DNA from: Streptomyces sp. NRRL S-350
GTDB taxonomy: Bacteria > Actinomycetota > Actinomycetes > Streptomycetales > Streptomycetaceae
Direction: 5' to 3'
Length of the DNA stretch: 13,823 bases
Assembly (NCBI RefSeq): GCF_000719705.1
Contig: NZ_JOHO01000102.1
Span: forward strand, 1 to 13,823
Part shown: in pieces, positions 13,502 to 13,823 of the stretch
Numbering within the stretch: position 1 is the first letter of the stretch
Layout of the letters: every line of letters starts with the position of its first letter
Program-made: the position numbers and the translations under genes
The notes under the pieces: generated by a model
Database searches by the model: none
What the model was told of the DNA's origin: nothing
Seen by the model: the letters and a program-made list of their open reading frames with translations, nothing else

Positions 13502-13585
13502 GACGTCTGCGTGGCCGGGGCGTCGGCAGGAAGAGCGGGTGTGTAGTTGTGGCAGAGGAAGTGCCGCCGAGATTGGTCATGGTGG

Positions 13586-13823
13586 GCTAAAAGGTCCTAA
13601 CAGAGACGTTGGACGTGGCGGTGAGTGATCAAGCAGGTGGCGAGGCCGAGGAAGGCTTCGTGAATGTCGTCGCGTCGTTCCCAGCGGATGCGAAGGCGGC
13701 GGAAGCCGTGGAGCCAGGCGATCATGCGCTCGACGACCCAGCGGTGGACGCCGAGGCCTGATCCGTGGGGAACACCGCGGCGGGCGATCACCGGCTTGAC
13801 GCCCTGCTTCGACACGAGCCGTC
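13586..13823 (-). mobile_element. IS5-family insertion sequence, one end inside the window
   Basis: The 3' part of an IS runs off the window edge. On the minus strand the transposase stop TAG lies inside TGTTAGGACCTTTTAGCCC, which has the look of the terminal repeat of this IS group, so the outer end is probably near 13586-13592. The opposite end lies outside the window, so neither the terminal repeat nor a target duplication can be confirmed. Confidence 0.5.
13597..13823 (-). CDS. IS5-family transposase, C-terminal part (cut by window edge)
   Basis: The frame is open to the window end. It reads RLVSKQGVKPVIARRGVPHGSGLGVHRWVVERMIAWLHGFRRLR... and ends RLC at 13597. This is the C-terminal catalytic part of an IS5-family DDE transposase. 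The glutamate of WVVER is intact, unlike in the two remnants at 7114-7688. The first ATG/GTG inside the window (13815) is not the start, because family members continue for a couple of hundred residues further upstream. The element could be intact and active beyond the edge. Confidence 0.88.
   Translation of the reverse strand, partial: RLVSKQGVKPVIARRGVPHGSGLGVHRWVVERMIAWLHGFRRLRIRWERRDDIHEAFLGLATCLITHRHVQRLC

Noticed and set aside
1..13823. tRNA, rRNA or CRISPR arrays
   Set aside because: I looked for T-loop and anticodon-arm patterns and regular repeat-spacer spacing and saw none; a dedicated covariance search was not possible.

Overview
The window is very GC-rich DNA with strong third-position G/C bias, GTG starts, leaderless-looking promoters and actinobacterial protein families: an Rpf-type muralytic domain, a TrmB/LuxR two-HTH regulator, a CxxC...CRQxAYRxR zinc finger, and IS5-type transposases. 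Together these point to a streptomycete (Streptomyces or Kitasatospora). Gene density is low in the first 5 kb, where many small repeats and hairpins lie between genes. With the transposase remnants, this looks like accessory DNA rather than core chromosome.

Layout. 1-1429: no convincing gene; small perfect hairpins with three-base loops and short direct repeats. 1430-2182: a duplicated helix-turn-helix protein. 2488-3120: an unrecognised soluble protein. 3764-4180: a small zinc-finger/HTH protein. 4181-5134: no gene, but a 128-bp dispersed repeat (second copy at 13375) and a 12-bp tandem array. 5135-6262 (-): an eight-helix membrane protein. A divergent intergenic region with a large inverted repeat separates it from a secreted protein at 6530-7051. 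7114-7688: two inactive C-terminal IS5-family transposase fragments pointing away from each other.

7782-13310 is the most coherent part. On the minus strand, in order of reading, lie a small secreted protein with three SLGWG motifs (11937-11683), a 113-residue protein 7 nt behind it (11675-11334), a secreted CHAP-domain hydrolase with a seven-bladed PLL-like beta-propeller (11077-9401), and a secreted Rpf-type hydrolase with the same kind of propeller (9242-7782, ending in a strong hairpin terminator). A TrmB-LuxR type regulator (12339-13310, +) is divergent across a 401-bp region holding several inverted repeats. My reading, as inference, is a regulator-controlled extracellular module: two peptidoglycan hydrolases of different bond specificity share one glycan-binding module, and a repeat peptide may act as a signal or surface ligand. 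The window closes with the second copy of the dispersed repeat and the 3' part of an IS5-family element running off the edge.

The boldest claim (peptide plus cognate LuxR regulator) rests on gene order and sequence character only. Gene family names for the Rpf, CHAP, PLL-like, TrmB/LuxR and IS5 proteins are well supported by visible motifs.
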